DNA of 64,000 nucleotides from Armatimonadetes bacterium DC (GTDB taxonomy: Bacteria > Armatimonadota > Fimbriimonadia > Fimbriimonadales > GBS-DC): the NCBI GenBank assembly GCA_001442985.1, contig LDYB01000012.1:1-64000 (forward strand), read 5' to 3'. Positions 53,642 to 60,957 of the stretch are shown in pieces. Each line of letters opens with the position of its first letter. Position 1 is the first letter of the stretch. The notes under the pieces were generated by a model, which worked only from the letters and a program-made list of their open reading frames with translations, did no database searches and was not told the DNA's origin. A program made the position numbers and the translations under genes.

Positions 53642-54146
53642 CCGTGCCTCCGTGCTGGGTGGAATTGTACCCGAAGCCTGCTTGCTGAAGCGTGCCAATC
53701 TTAGGGAGCGTGCCTGCGTGTGGTAGCGCCTCTTTGACCGTGTAAAGCGGTGTGCGAGTGGCGGCGGCTTCGGGCAGGGGCAGTTCGTCGTCGCTCCACT
53801 CGGAGCGATAGGTCGCATAGCCCTGTGCAGGAACTCCCTCGACCCACAGCCACAACTCAAACCGCCACAAGCGCGTGCCTTCGGGAAAGGCGGGATTATT
53901 CAGAGGCTCAAAGCGCGAATCGCGTATCTCGCAGGGGATGCGTTTGCCCGCCACATCCCACGCCGAGGCTTTGCGGGGCGTGCGCCCGGGCTTAAGCGGC
54001 ATCGCCACGCGCAGTACCGCAGGTCCTGTATAAGTTTCTTCCGAAAAGTTTAACACAATCAGGGCGCGATAGTCGTTTTGCGTGCCCTCAAAGCGCGTGT
54101 CCACCTGCTCTGCAAGCGCGTTCAGAATCGCGGCCGCCTCGTTCAT
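53634..54146 (-). CDS. Small protein like the C-terminal beta domain of alpha-mannosidases
   Basis: A 170-residue protein whose middle part (YRALIVLNFSEETYTGPAVL, then AWDVAGKRIPCEI, and WVEGVPAQGYATY) resembles the late beta-sandwich of GH38-type glycosidases. No catalytic barrel is present. It could be a stand-alone sugar-binding domain or the leftover of a larger enzyme. It is squeezed between the cyanophycinase-like gene (4-bp ATGA overlap) and the Fic-like gene (8-bp overlap). The resemblance is by eye only. Confidence 0.5.
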   Translation of the reverse strand: MNEAAAILNALAEQVDTRFEGTQNDYRALIVLNFSEETYTGPAVLRVAMPLKPGRTPRKASAWDVAGKRIPCEIRDSRFEPLNNPAFPEGTRLWRFELWLWVEGVPAQGYATYRSEWSDDELPLPEAAATRTPLYTVKEALPHAGTLPKIGTLQQAGFGYNSTQHGGTDG

Positions 54147-54871
54147 GGGAGCCTCCTTCGTTCGCCGGGTAGCAGCACCTGCAGACGGATGGCGTCAGCG
54201 CCCAGCAGTTCCTTGTGCTGTCGGGTTTTTCCCTGCACCTGCGCCACCACCACCTGCCCTGCCTGCACTTTCAGGGTTCGGTTTTGCACCAGCGCCCATC
54301 CGTTCTCGTCGACGCCAATCCCGATAAGGGTTGGGTTTTCCATCAGAGCGCAGAGCAGGCGCAACAGCCGATGGCGTTTCAGAAAGTGCTGGTCTACAAT
54401 CGCGTCAGGGAGAAGCCCCAGCGCGGGCGCGAGGGTACAGCCCCCTTTTGTGAGGGGTTTCTCGCTCGATTGTTCGCCCGTGGGCATCAGGGCGCCCATG
54501 AGCGAGGCGCCTGCGCTTGTGCCGCCCACCACCCCGCCACGCTCATAAACCCCACGAATCGCCTGAATCAGCGACTTATGCGAACCCAGCCGTTCCATAA
54601 AGCGGTTCTGGTCGCCGCCTGGAATCCATACCGCACGCGCCTCCTTCAACAGGGGCAGCAGGGCTTCGGGGTCGGCGGTGTCGGGAGCATAGACCTGCTG
54701 GGCGCCGTGTTGTCGCAAAAACTCTGCGGAGCGCTCAGCGCCTTCCCCAATCGCCTGCTGGGTATGCGCCAGCACCACAATCGGCGCGCCCTGTGCAAGG
54801 CGTGCGATTGTCTGGGGAATTTCGGGTGGCGTTTCGCCCCCACCTGCGAGAATGACCGCGCCTTCAGGCAT
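54143..54871 (-). CDS. Cyanophycinase-like S51 family peptidase
   Basis: A 242-residue serine peptidase-like protein with AVILAGGGETPPEI, VWIPGGDQNRFM and the nucleophile S119 in VVGGTSAGASLM, and IGIGVDENGWALV near the end, as in cyanophycinase/peptidase E. Cyanophycinases cut beta-Asp-Arg polymers; other members have different acidic peptides as substrates. No cyanophycin synthetase is nearby, so the substrate is open. A GGTAAACT box (54878-54883) lies 6 nt before the ATG. Confidence 0.87.
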   Translation of the reverse strand: MPEGAVILAGGGETPPEIPQTIARLAQGAPIVVLAHTQQAIGEGAERSAEFLRQHGAQQVYAPDTADPEALLPLLKEARAVWIPGGDQNRFMERLGSHKSLIQAIRGVYERGGVVGGTSAGASLMGALMPTGEQSSEKPLTKGGCTLAPALGLLPDAIVDQHFLKRHRLLRLLCALMENPTLIGIGVDENGWALVQNRTLKVQAGQVVVAQVQGKTRQHKELLGADAIRLQVLLPGERRRLP

Positions 54872-54877
54872 AAACGG

Positions 54878-54900
54878 AGTTTACCCTATTCAGGTATACT
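54878..54900. promoter_or_regulatory. Divergent -10 boxes, cyanophycinase-like operon and deacetylase
   Basis: Minus-strand GGTAAACT (54878-54883) is 6 nt before the ATG at 54871; plus-strand GGTATACT (54895-54900) is 7 nt before the ATG at 54908. Only 36 bp separate the two start codons, and no Shine-Dalgarno sequence exists for either. Confidence 0.6.
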
Positions 54901-54907
54901 TGCACCG

Positions 54908-56008
54908 ATGGCGCCCTATTTTTACGACCCTGCGGTGGAACAGTACCAGTTCAGCGAGAGCCATCCGCTCAAGCCGAAGCGCCTTCAGTTGCTGAACGAA
55001 CTGCTGAAGGCGTATGGGCTGGACGCCCATCTGGACTGGCAAACGCCCCCGCCCATCCCCGAATCGGAAATCCTGCGCGTGCATACGCCCGAATATGTGG
55101 CGGTGGTGCAAGCCATCAGCCGCGGCGAACCCGTGATGGACGCCCATCGATGGGGGTTTTCGCTGTATGGGGATAACCCGCCGTTTCTGGGGATGTGGGA
55201 AGCGGCGCTGGCGTACACGAGCGCGACCGTCGCCGCCGCCCGCGCCGTTCGGGATGGCGCCCCACTCGCGTTCAATATCACGGGGGGACTGCACCATGCC
55301 CTGCCCCACCGTGCCAGTGGGTTCTGCATCTTCAACGATCCCGCAATCGCCGTCGCCATCCTGCGCGAGCGGTTCCAGCGAGTCGCCTATCTGGATATTG
55401 ACCTCCATCACGGCGACGGCGTGCAGTGGATTTTCTATCACGACCCCAGCGTGCTGACGGTTTCCATCCACGAGAGCGGCAAGTGGCTGTTTCCGGGCAC
55501 AGGCTTCGTCAACGAACTGGGCGAAGGCGAGGCGTACGGCACTTCCATCAACATCCCGCTGGCGCCGTTCACCGAAGACGACCTCTGGTGGGAGGCGTTC
55601 GAAGCAATTGTGCCCCGTGCGTTCGATCGGTTCCAGCCCGAAGCGATAGTGTTGCAGATGGGTGCCGACCCGCACTATTTAGACCCGCTGGGGCATCTGC
55701 ATCTCTCGGCGCAGGGGTGGGTGCGTGCGGTGGCGTGGGTGCGCTCGCTGGGGCTGCCTGTGGTGGCGCTGGGAGGCGGCGGCTATAATCTGACCACCGT
55801 GCCCCGCATGTGGACCCTGGCAATCGCCACGCTGCTGGGCGTGGAACTGCCTGATGAAACGCCTGCCCAATTCAGCTGGCACGACCGCATCCCGCGCCTG
55901 ACCGACGCCAGCGTCCCGCCCGTAGACCCCGCCGACCGCCAGCACGCCGAAAGCTACATGCGGGCACAGATGGCGTTTCTGGGTAAGATTCTGAAAGACG
56001 ATTCGTGA
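54908..56008 (+). CDS. Histone deacetylase/AcuC family protein
   Basis: The 366-residue zinc deacetylase-like protein shows the full class I-type site: GGLHHALPHRASGFCIFND (active His pair), AYLDIDLHHGDGVQ (zinc Asp and His), MGADPHYLDPLGHLHLS (zinc Asp) and LGGGGYNL (Tyr). Bacterial members remove acetyl groups from acetyl-CoA synthetase (AcuC) or polyamines. No acuA/acs is adjacent, so the substrate is open. The ATG at 54908 is fixed by the -10 box and by the conserved FYDPAVEQYQFSESHPLKP start. Confidence 0.93.
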   Translation: MAPYFYDPAVEQYQFSESHPLKPKRLQLLNELLKAYGLDAHLDWQTPPPIPESEILRVHTPEYVAVVQAISRGEPVMDAHRWGFSLYGDNPPFLGMWEAALAYTSATVAAARAVRDGAPLAFNITGGLHHALPHRASGFCIFNDPAIAVAILRERFQRVAYLDIDLHHGDGVQWIFYHDPSVLTVSIHESGKWLFPGTGFVNELGEGEAYGTSINIPLAPFTEDDLWWEAFEAIVPRAFDRFQPEAIVLQMGADPHYLDPLGHLHLSAQGWVRAVAWVRSLGLPVVALGGGGYNLTTVPRMWTLAIATLLGVELPDETPAQFSWHDRIPRLTDASVPPVDPADRQHAESYMRAQMAFLGKILKDDS

Positions 56009-56061
56009 GCCGACACAGGAGAACACTCCTCGTCCACGAATTCGCAAGATGGAGGGCAACC

Positions 56062-56523
56062 ATGACACTGCAAGACTACGCGATTGAAGCAACACGCAAG
56101 GCAGTAGACGACCTTCTGCGGTTTGCCAGCGCCGTTCCCGCGGACAAGCTCACCTGGCGTCCAGCAGAACACGCCCGCTCCGTGCTGGAAATTCTGCAGG
56201 AGTGCGCCGTTTTACCGCTGGGGATTGCCGACTATCTGCGCGAGCGCCCGCAGACGCCCCGCGACATCAGCGGCTACTTCGCCCAGATGGCGCAACTGGA
56301 CACCTTCGACAAATGCGTGCAGGCGCTTCAAGCAAACTCCGAAACCCTGTACGAGGCGATGCGAGGCGTCGCCGATTCCGACCTGTCCCAGACGGTAGTT
56401 ATGCCGTGGGGACAGACGATGACCCTCGCTCAGCTCCTGCTCACCCACTACTGGAACCTGACCTACCATCTGGGTCAGATTGCCTACATCCAGCTGCTCT
56501 ACGGCGACAGGAAGATGTATTAG
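56062..56523 (+). CDS. DinB-family protein
   Basis: A 153-residue four-helix DinB/DfsB-like protein. The C-terminal helix has THYWNLTYHLGQIAYIQLL with two metal-type His; the third His position is less clear (AEHARS near residue 36). Family members bind a divalent metal and include thiol-dependent transferases; the function here is unknown. GGAGGG precedes the start. It follows the deacetylase gene by 53 bp. Confidence 0.85.
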   Translation: MTLQDYAIEATRKAVDDLLRFASAVPADKLTWRPAEHARSVLEILQECAVLPLGIADYLRERPQTPRDISGYFAQMAQLDTFDKCVQALQANSETLYEAMRGVADSDLSQTVVMPWGQTMTLAQLLLTHYWNLTYHLGQIAYIQLLYGDRKMY

Positions 56524-56572
56524 GGAACTTCCTGCCCTCCTTCTCGTCGAACCAGATACAGAAAGGGAGCAA

Positions 56573-56653
56573 CCTTGAGAGAGAACCGCCCGACTTATGT
56601 GAAATTGGCTGGCGGGTGTGGAATAACTCCCTCGCGGGCGGCAAATCTCAAGG
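56573..56653 (+). ncRNA. Structured 5' region before the LuxR-type gene
   Basis: Two nested stems frame 81 nt: CCTTGAGA (56573-56580) with TCTCAAGG (56646-56653), and inside it CCGCCCG (56586-56592) with CGGGCGG (56635-56641). An asymmetric loop (GAGAA/CAAA) lies between them, and 42 nt of inner sequence has GGCGGG and other pairable stretches. The outer stem ends 18 nt before the ATG at 56671, next to the ribosome site GAGGTGG. It could be a leader RNA that controls translation, or a riboswitch; I match it to no known class. Confidence 0.5.
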
Positions 56654-56670
56654 AACGAGGTGGCAAAACG

Positions 56671-56928
56671 ATGAGCCAAAGGAACTGGCAAAAAGATAAG
56701 CCCGTTCGGTTGACCAAGCGCGAGATTGAGGTGCTGAGCCTTATCGCACAGGGACGCTCCTCGCAGGAGGTGGCGGACGCGCTGTTCGTGAGCAAGCGCA
56801 CGGTGGACTTCCATCTGGCGAACATTTACGAGAAGCTCAATGTCAACAACCGTGTGAAGGCGTTCCGACGCGCGGCGCAGATGGGGCTGATCCCTGTGGA
56901 AGCTTTCTTCAGCGACAGCGGCGACTGA
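56671..56928 (+). CDS. LuxR-type helix-turn-helix regulator, single domain
   Basis: The 85-residue protein consists of a GerE/LuxR DNA-binding domain: LTKREIEVLSLIAQGRSSQEVADALFVSKRTVDFHL, then ANIYEKLNVNNRVKAFRRA, all conserved. No receiver or ligand domain is attached. The ATG at 56671 is preferred since GAGGTGG precedes it; a TTG frame extends to 56575 through the structured region but is not family-like. It may act as a stand-alone repressor or with a partner. Confidence 0.87.
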   Translation: MSQRNWQKDKPVRLTKREIEVLSLIAQGRSSQEVADALFVSKRTVDFHLANIYEKLNVNNRVKAFRRAAQMGLIPVEAFFSDSGD

Positions 56929-56958
56929 GCGCCTCGCGCACTCCTTACTCTGACTTGA

Positions 56959-56982
56959 CCCCTCCCCACCGGGAGGGGTTTT
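56959..56982 (+). terminator. Rho-independent terminator after the LuxR-type gene
   Basis: CCCCTCCC-CACC-GGGAGGGG (56959-56978) followed by TTTT. It also lies at the 3' end of the leftward gene that stops at 56984. Confidence 0.9.
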
Positions 56983-56983
56983 C

Positions 56984-59323
56984 TCAATAACGGGGGAACC
57001 GATTGCCCGCAGGCTGAATGCCAGCAGGTGCAATCAGCACTACATCCCATTCCATGGCATAGGGGGGCTTCGTCCCGTTCGGGAGCCATTCCAGCTTGAG
57101 CGTGTAGTCCCCTGCTCTTAGCCCCACCGAGCCTATGGAAAACCACGCGAACTGATCGGCGTAGGCGCTCTGGGCGCGTTCGGGTCTGAGGTCCGATTCG
57201 CCCTGCGCTACGGGCGTCGCGCCTTCGGTGTCCTGAAACAGTTGCCAGCGCACTTTACCCAGCTCGCGACTCCCCTGCAAGCGCACGGCGAGCCAGAAGG
57301 TATAGCTGCCTTCCGCACGGATGGGCAGCGGGTACTGCGCGAAGAAGTTGCCCGCGATGGGGCTTCGGAGCCAGAGCGTGGCGCCGCCGCTGGCGCTCGC
57401 ATCGCGCCGAACCGTGCCAAAAGTGTGCAACCGCGCCGTTTCCGCTTCGTACCAGCGATACGGCATATAGGCGCGTTCCACCTCAAACCATGCCGAGCGC
57501 ATCGCCTCAAAGCCGGGCGCGCGGTCTTTGCGATAAAGCTCCTGCGCCCCCTGCAGGTGAAACTTCAGCACGCTGGGGTCCTGCCCACCGACCGAAGGGC
57601 GTTTGAGCAGCGCTTCGGCACGGCGTATCCACTGCTCCACGCAACTCTCGCAAAACGGGAGCGCTTCAAAACCCCGTATGCGCACAGGGATTGTGCCTAC
57701 CCGCAGGCGCACCATCTCGCCCTTGAGGTCCAGCTTAACGGGGTTGCCATTCAAGTCCATCGCTTCCAGCGGGTTGCGGTCTAACCGTCGCAACACTACC
57801 TCTTGCTCGCCCTCGGGTGACCAGAGAGTCAGCTCCACGAGGTTCGCCACAACCGTTTGCCCCGTTTTATCCAGCCTTTGCACTTCCACGAGACGCCAGA
57901 AGCCGGGCAGGTCAAACCCCCACACCACGGGGCGCAGGTTCGTATCAGTACTGCTCGGAACCCACCAGCCTGCAGGAAACTTCTGGATGCTCGTGGCGCC
58001 CCATAGCCCCGCTGGGAACGGCAGAAACTGGGGCTTTTCTGGGGGGCTGTCGGTCGCGTGAAGCGTTTGCCACGCAGAGCCAATCTGGTCAGGGGATGCC
58101 TCCCAGAACAGGGTTCGGATACCCAGCGCGCGTGCCCGCGCCTGCAGCAGGCTGGCGCGCTCCACATCGTTGCCCACGCCCTCGATCACGAGCGCCTGCA
58201 CAGGATAGGGCTGATTGATGAATTCAGCCGCCTCAAGGGTCAGCAGCAGACTGCCTATGGAACGCCACGCTTCGGGCAGGCGGATTCCGTTCGGCAGCAG
58301 CGGTGCTTTGAACGGCGCGGGCAGACTCAGCTCAGTGCGGTCTTCAGCAGGGCGCACCACAACAAAGGCGGCTTCGGGTGTGTAGCGCTGAAGCGCGTCC
58401 CGTAGTCCGGTCAGCAGCGTATTCCACCGCTCCGCCAGAAACTCGTGATAATCGCTCCAGAAGCGGCTGCGGTTGGGGTTGACCTCCAGCGGCTTGCGCG
58501 AATCGTCGGGGGCTATCAGAAACGGCAAGCCGCGCCCCTCACGCCACATCGGGAGCCGCTGCGCCGCATCAGCGTAGTCATGCAGACTGCTGCTGACATC
58601 CCATGCACGCTCCAGCTCCACCAGATGAGCGTAGCGCGCCCGCAGGAACCCTTCCCACTCCACACGCGCCAGCGTGCCGATGGGGAAACTCGCTATCGCC
58701 AGCGCGTCCCAGTGCGATTCCACCACCCAGCCCCGAAAGCCCGTTTTGGGCGCACGCACCCGTAGCAGGCGAATCAGCCCATCGCGATACCGATCCCAGC
58801 CTTCCCAGAGGTCGGGCATCGCATTCGCATAGCGCGGGTACAGTAGCAATACGCTGTTCGCCGTATCGCCCTGCGCATAGACCGCCTGACCCCCGCTCAG
58901 CGCAAGTTGCGCAAGCGTACGCAGGCTGGGCGTATCAGCAGGCGAAACCGCAATAAGGGTCTGGCTCGCGCCTGGCAATTGAATCGGGTAAATCCCCTCT
59001 TCGTTGCCAGCGATTCGGTAGCGTTCGGGGGCGCACACCCACGCTTCGGCGCGAGGAAGCTGGCGTAACCCCAACCACCACTCCAGCCCCGACGCTTCCA
59101 GCGTTTCCACCAGACGCGCCCATTCCGTCTCACGGGGGAGTTGCTCCAGCGGCACCAGCACCGTGCTGACCCCTGCGGCTTTCAGCGTGTTGAGCTCCTC
59201 TTCGAGCCGTTCAGGCTGATACCGCAGAGCGACGCCGAGCGTGGGGCGCGCTGGCTCGCCCTGCGCCCACACGAGGGCGAGCCATGCTCCCACGAGCCAC
59301 AGAGCCAGCATCAGCAGTCGCAT
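56984..59323 (-). CDS. Large secreted protein, glycoside-hydrolase-like
   Basis: The 779-residue protein has a signal peptide (LLMLALWLVGAWLALVWAQG) and an N-terminal region that starts TLGVALRYQPERLEEELNTLKAAGVSTVLVP, like the beginning of a TIM-barrel glycosidase (about 25-450). A beta domain near 460-560 (PVVWGFDLPGFWRLVEVQ) and a C-terminal jelly-roll-like domain (630-770, GGATLWLRSPIAGNFF, GSYTFWLAVRL) fit carbohydrate binding. I could not pick out catalytic acids. It is the last gene of the ribH operon (1-bp overlap, TAATG). Confidence 0.65.
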   Translation of the reverse strand: MRLLMLALWLVGAWLALVWAQGEPARPTLGVALRYQPERLEEELNTLKAAGVSTVLVPLEQLPRETEWARLVETLEASGLEWWLGLRQLPRAEAWVCAPERYRIAGNEEGIYPIQLPGASQTLIAVSPADTPSLRTLAQLALSGGQAVYAQGDTANSVLLLYPRYANAMPDLWEGWDRYRDGLIRLLRVRAPKTGFRGWVVESHWDALAIASFPIGTLARVEWEGFLRARYAHLVELERAWDVSSSLHDYADAAQRLPMWREGRGLPFLIAPDDSRKPLEVNPNRSRFWSDYHEFLAERWNTLLTGLRDALQRYTPEAAFVVVRPAEDRTELSLPAPFKAPLLPNGIRLPEAWRSIGSLLLTLEAAEFINQPYPVQALVIEGVGNDVERASLLQARARALGIRTLFWEASPDQIGSAWQTLHATDSPPEKPQFLPFPAGLWGATSIQKFPAGWWVPSSTDTNLRPVVWGFDLPGFWRLVEVQRLDKTGQTVVANLVELTLWSPEGEQEVVLRRLDRNPLEAMDLNGNPVKLDLKGEMVRLRVGTIPVRIRGFEALPFCESCVEQWIRRAEALLKRPSVGGQDPSVLKFHLQGAQELYRKDRAPGFEAMRSAWFEVERAYMPYRWYEAETARLHTFGTVRRDASASGGATLWLRSPIAGNFFAQYPLPIRAEGSYTFWLAVRLQGSRELGKVRWQLFQDTEGATPVAQGESDLRPERAQSAYADQFAWFSIGSVGLRAGDYTLKLEWLPNGTKPPYAMEWDVVLIAPAGIQPAGNRFPRY

Positions 59324-60387
59324 TACGGTTCAGGAATGAAGCTGATATGCTCATTGATACGGCGTGTGAAGGCAGCCAGCAGGCGCGCCGCGTTCTCCAC
59401 ATCCTCCAGCGCGAGCAGCTCGCACGGCGTATGCATATACCGCAACGGCACGGAGACCAGCCCTGTCGCCATCCCCGCGCGACTGATCTGCATCGCGTTC
59501 GCGTCGGTGCCTGTGCCGCCGCCTGCCGCCTCCAGCTGGTAGGGGATGCCTTCCGCCTCCGCTGTTTCCACCAGCATGTCGAACACGCGCGGGTTGATGT
59601 TCGCCCCACGGCAGATCACGGGTCCCTTGCCCGGCAGAATCTCGCCCACACGCTTCTTATCCACCGAAGGGTAGTCGGTGGCGTGCGTAACATCCACAGC
59701 GATTCCCACCTGCGGGTCTACACCATAAGCGCTGGTGCGGGCGCCGCGCAGTCCAATCTCCTCCTGCACGGTCGCGACGGCGAATACCGCAGCGGTGGGG
59801 CGATCCTCCGAGAGCAGTCGCAACGCTTCCGCCACAATAAACGCGCCCATCTTGTTATCGAACCCGCGCGCAGTGGCGAACCCGTTCCGCAACTCGCGAA
59901 ACTCCACATCAATCGTGATGGGGTCGCCAATCCGCACCACCGACTGGGCATCTGCCTTGCTCGTCGCGCCAATATCCACCCATAACTCGTGCAGTTTGGG
60001 CGCTTTGGAACGCTCGTCTTCCTCCATCAGGTGGATGGGCTTTTTGCCAATCACGCCCGGAATCGGTCCCGAACGGGTATGCACCAGCACGCGCTGCCCG
60101 ACGGGAATCACCGGGTCGTGCCCGCCAATCGGACCGAAGTAGAGGAACCCCTCTTCAGAGATATACTTGACGATGAACCCGATTTCGTCCATATGCCCCG
60201 CGAACATCACGCGCGGTCTGCCCGCCGGGTTGATGGCGGCAATCACATTGCCCATCACATCGGTTTGCACGCTGTCGGCGAACTCGCGTGTGTAGCGTCG
60301 GTAGAGCTCGCCCGCCCTCTGCTCATAGCCCGAAGGGGAGGGCGTGTTCACAATCTGCCGAAAGAACTCCAGCGATTCTGCTCTCAT
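59323..60387 (-). CDS. M42 family glutamyl aminopeptidase / endoglucanase-like
   Basis: A 354-residue M42 metallo-aminopeptidase of the tetrahedral (TET) type. Metal and catalytic residues are visible: MFAGHMDEIGFIVKYI (His, Asp), RGFDNKMGAF (Asp), TVQEEIGLRGA (Glu, Glu), AVDVTHATDYP (Asp) and the last His in RYMHTPCELL. The family trims peptides in the cytosol; some were once named endoglucanases. ATGA overlap with ribH upstream and TAATG overlap with the secreted protein gene downstream mark an operon. Confidence 0.93.
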   Translation of the reverse strand: MRAESLEFFRQIVNTPSPSGYEQRAGELYRRYTREFADSVQTDVMGNVIAAINPAGRPRVMFAGHMDEIGFIVKYISEEGFLYFGPIGGHDPVIPVGQRVLVHTRSGPIPGVIGKKPIHLMEEDERSKAPKLHELWVDIGATSKADAQSVVRIGDPITIDVEFRELRNGFATARGFDNKMGAFIVAEALRLLSEDRPTAAVFAVATVQEEIGLRGARTSAYGVDPQVGIAVDVTHATDYPSVDKKRVGEILPGKGPVICRGANINPRVFDMLVETAEAEGIPYQLEAAGGGTGTDANAMQISRAGMATGLVSVPLRYMHTPCELLALEDVENAARLLAAFTRRINEHISFIPEP

Positions 60388-60860
60388 CGTTTCTCTCCCA
60401 CGCTCGTTTTGATAAGATTCGCCATTTCGATGGCGCTGAGCGCGGCTTCGGCGCCCTTATTGCCTGCCTTACCGCCCGCCCGCTCCAGAGCCTGCTCAAA
60501 GGTGGCTTCGGTCAATATCCCAAGAGTCACGGGCACGCCTGTCTCGGTCATGGTGCGCATCAGGGCAGAACAGACCGCGCTGCTGATGTGTTGCGCGTGG
60601 CTGGTCTCGCCCTGAAGCACTGCGCCGAGACAGATTACCGCGTCATAACGCCCGCTTCGGGCGCACCGCTCCGCGATCAGGGGGATCTCCCAGCTGCCGG
60701 GCACCAGATAGAGGTCTATGCTCTGCGGGTCGGCGCCGTGTCGGAGCAGGGTCTGGATGGCGCCTTCACGCAGGCGATCGGTGATGAGCTCGTTATAGCG
60801 GCTGACCACCAGCGCGAACCGAAGCCCTTGCGCGCTCATGCTACCCTCGAAACGGCTCAT
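60384..60860 (-). CDS. ribH: 6,7-dimethyl-8-ribityllumazine synthase RibH
   Basis: RibH makes the riboflavin precursor lumazine from dihydroxybutanone phosphate and aminouracil, as a large hollow complex. The 158-residue protein shows FALVVSRYNELITDRL, VPGSWEIPL, ICLGAVLQGETSHAQHISS (the phosphate loop and active His) and VTLGILTEATFEQALERAGGKAGNKG. The ATG follows a GGTATAGT box (60868-60873) by 7 nt. A start seven codons later (MSAQG) is possible. Confidence 0.95.
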   Translation of the reverse strand: MSRFEGSMSAQGLRFALVVSRYNELITDRLREGAIQTLLRHGADPQSIDLYLVPGSWEIPLIAERCARSGRYDAVICLGAVLQGETSHAQHISSAVCSALMRTMTETGVPVTLGILTEATFEQALERAGGKAGNKGAEAALSAIEMANLIKTSVGEKR

Positions 60861-60867
60861 GGCGAAT

Positions 60868-60873
60868 ACTATA
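60868..60873 (-). promoter_or_regulatory. -10 box of ribH operon, leaderless start
   Basis: GGTATAGT on the minus strand ends 7 nt before the ribH ATG; no FMN riboswitch or Shine-Dalgarno sequence fits in that space. Confidence 0.55.
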
Positions 60874-60957
60874 CCCGACAGGGGCGTTTCGCGAGAGGAA
60901 TTCGCAGGCGTTTTGTCGAATCATGCACTGGACGAATTACCCTAAGGAGATGGCGCT

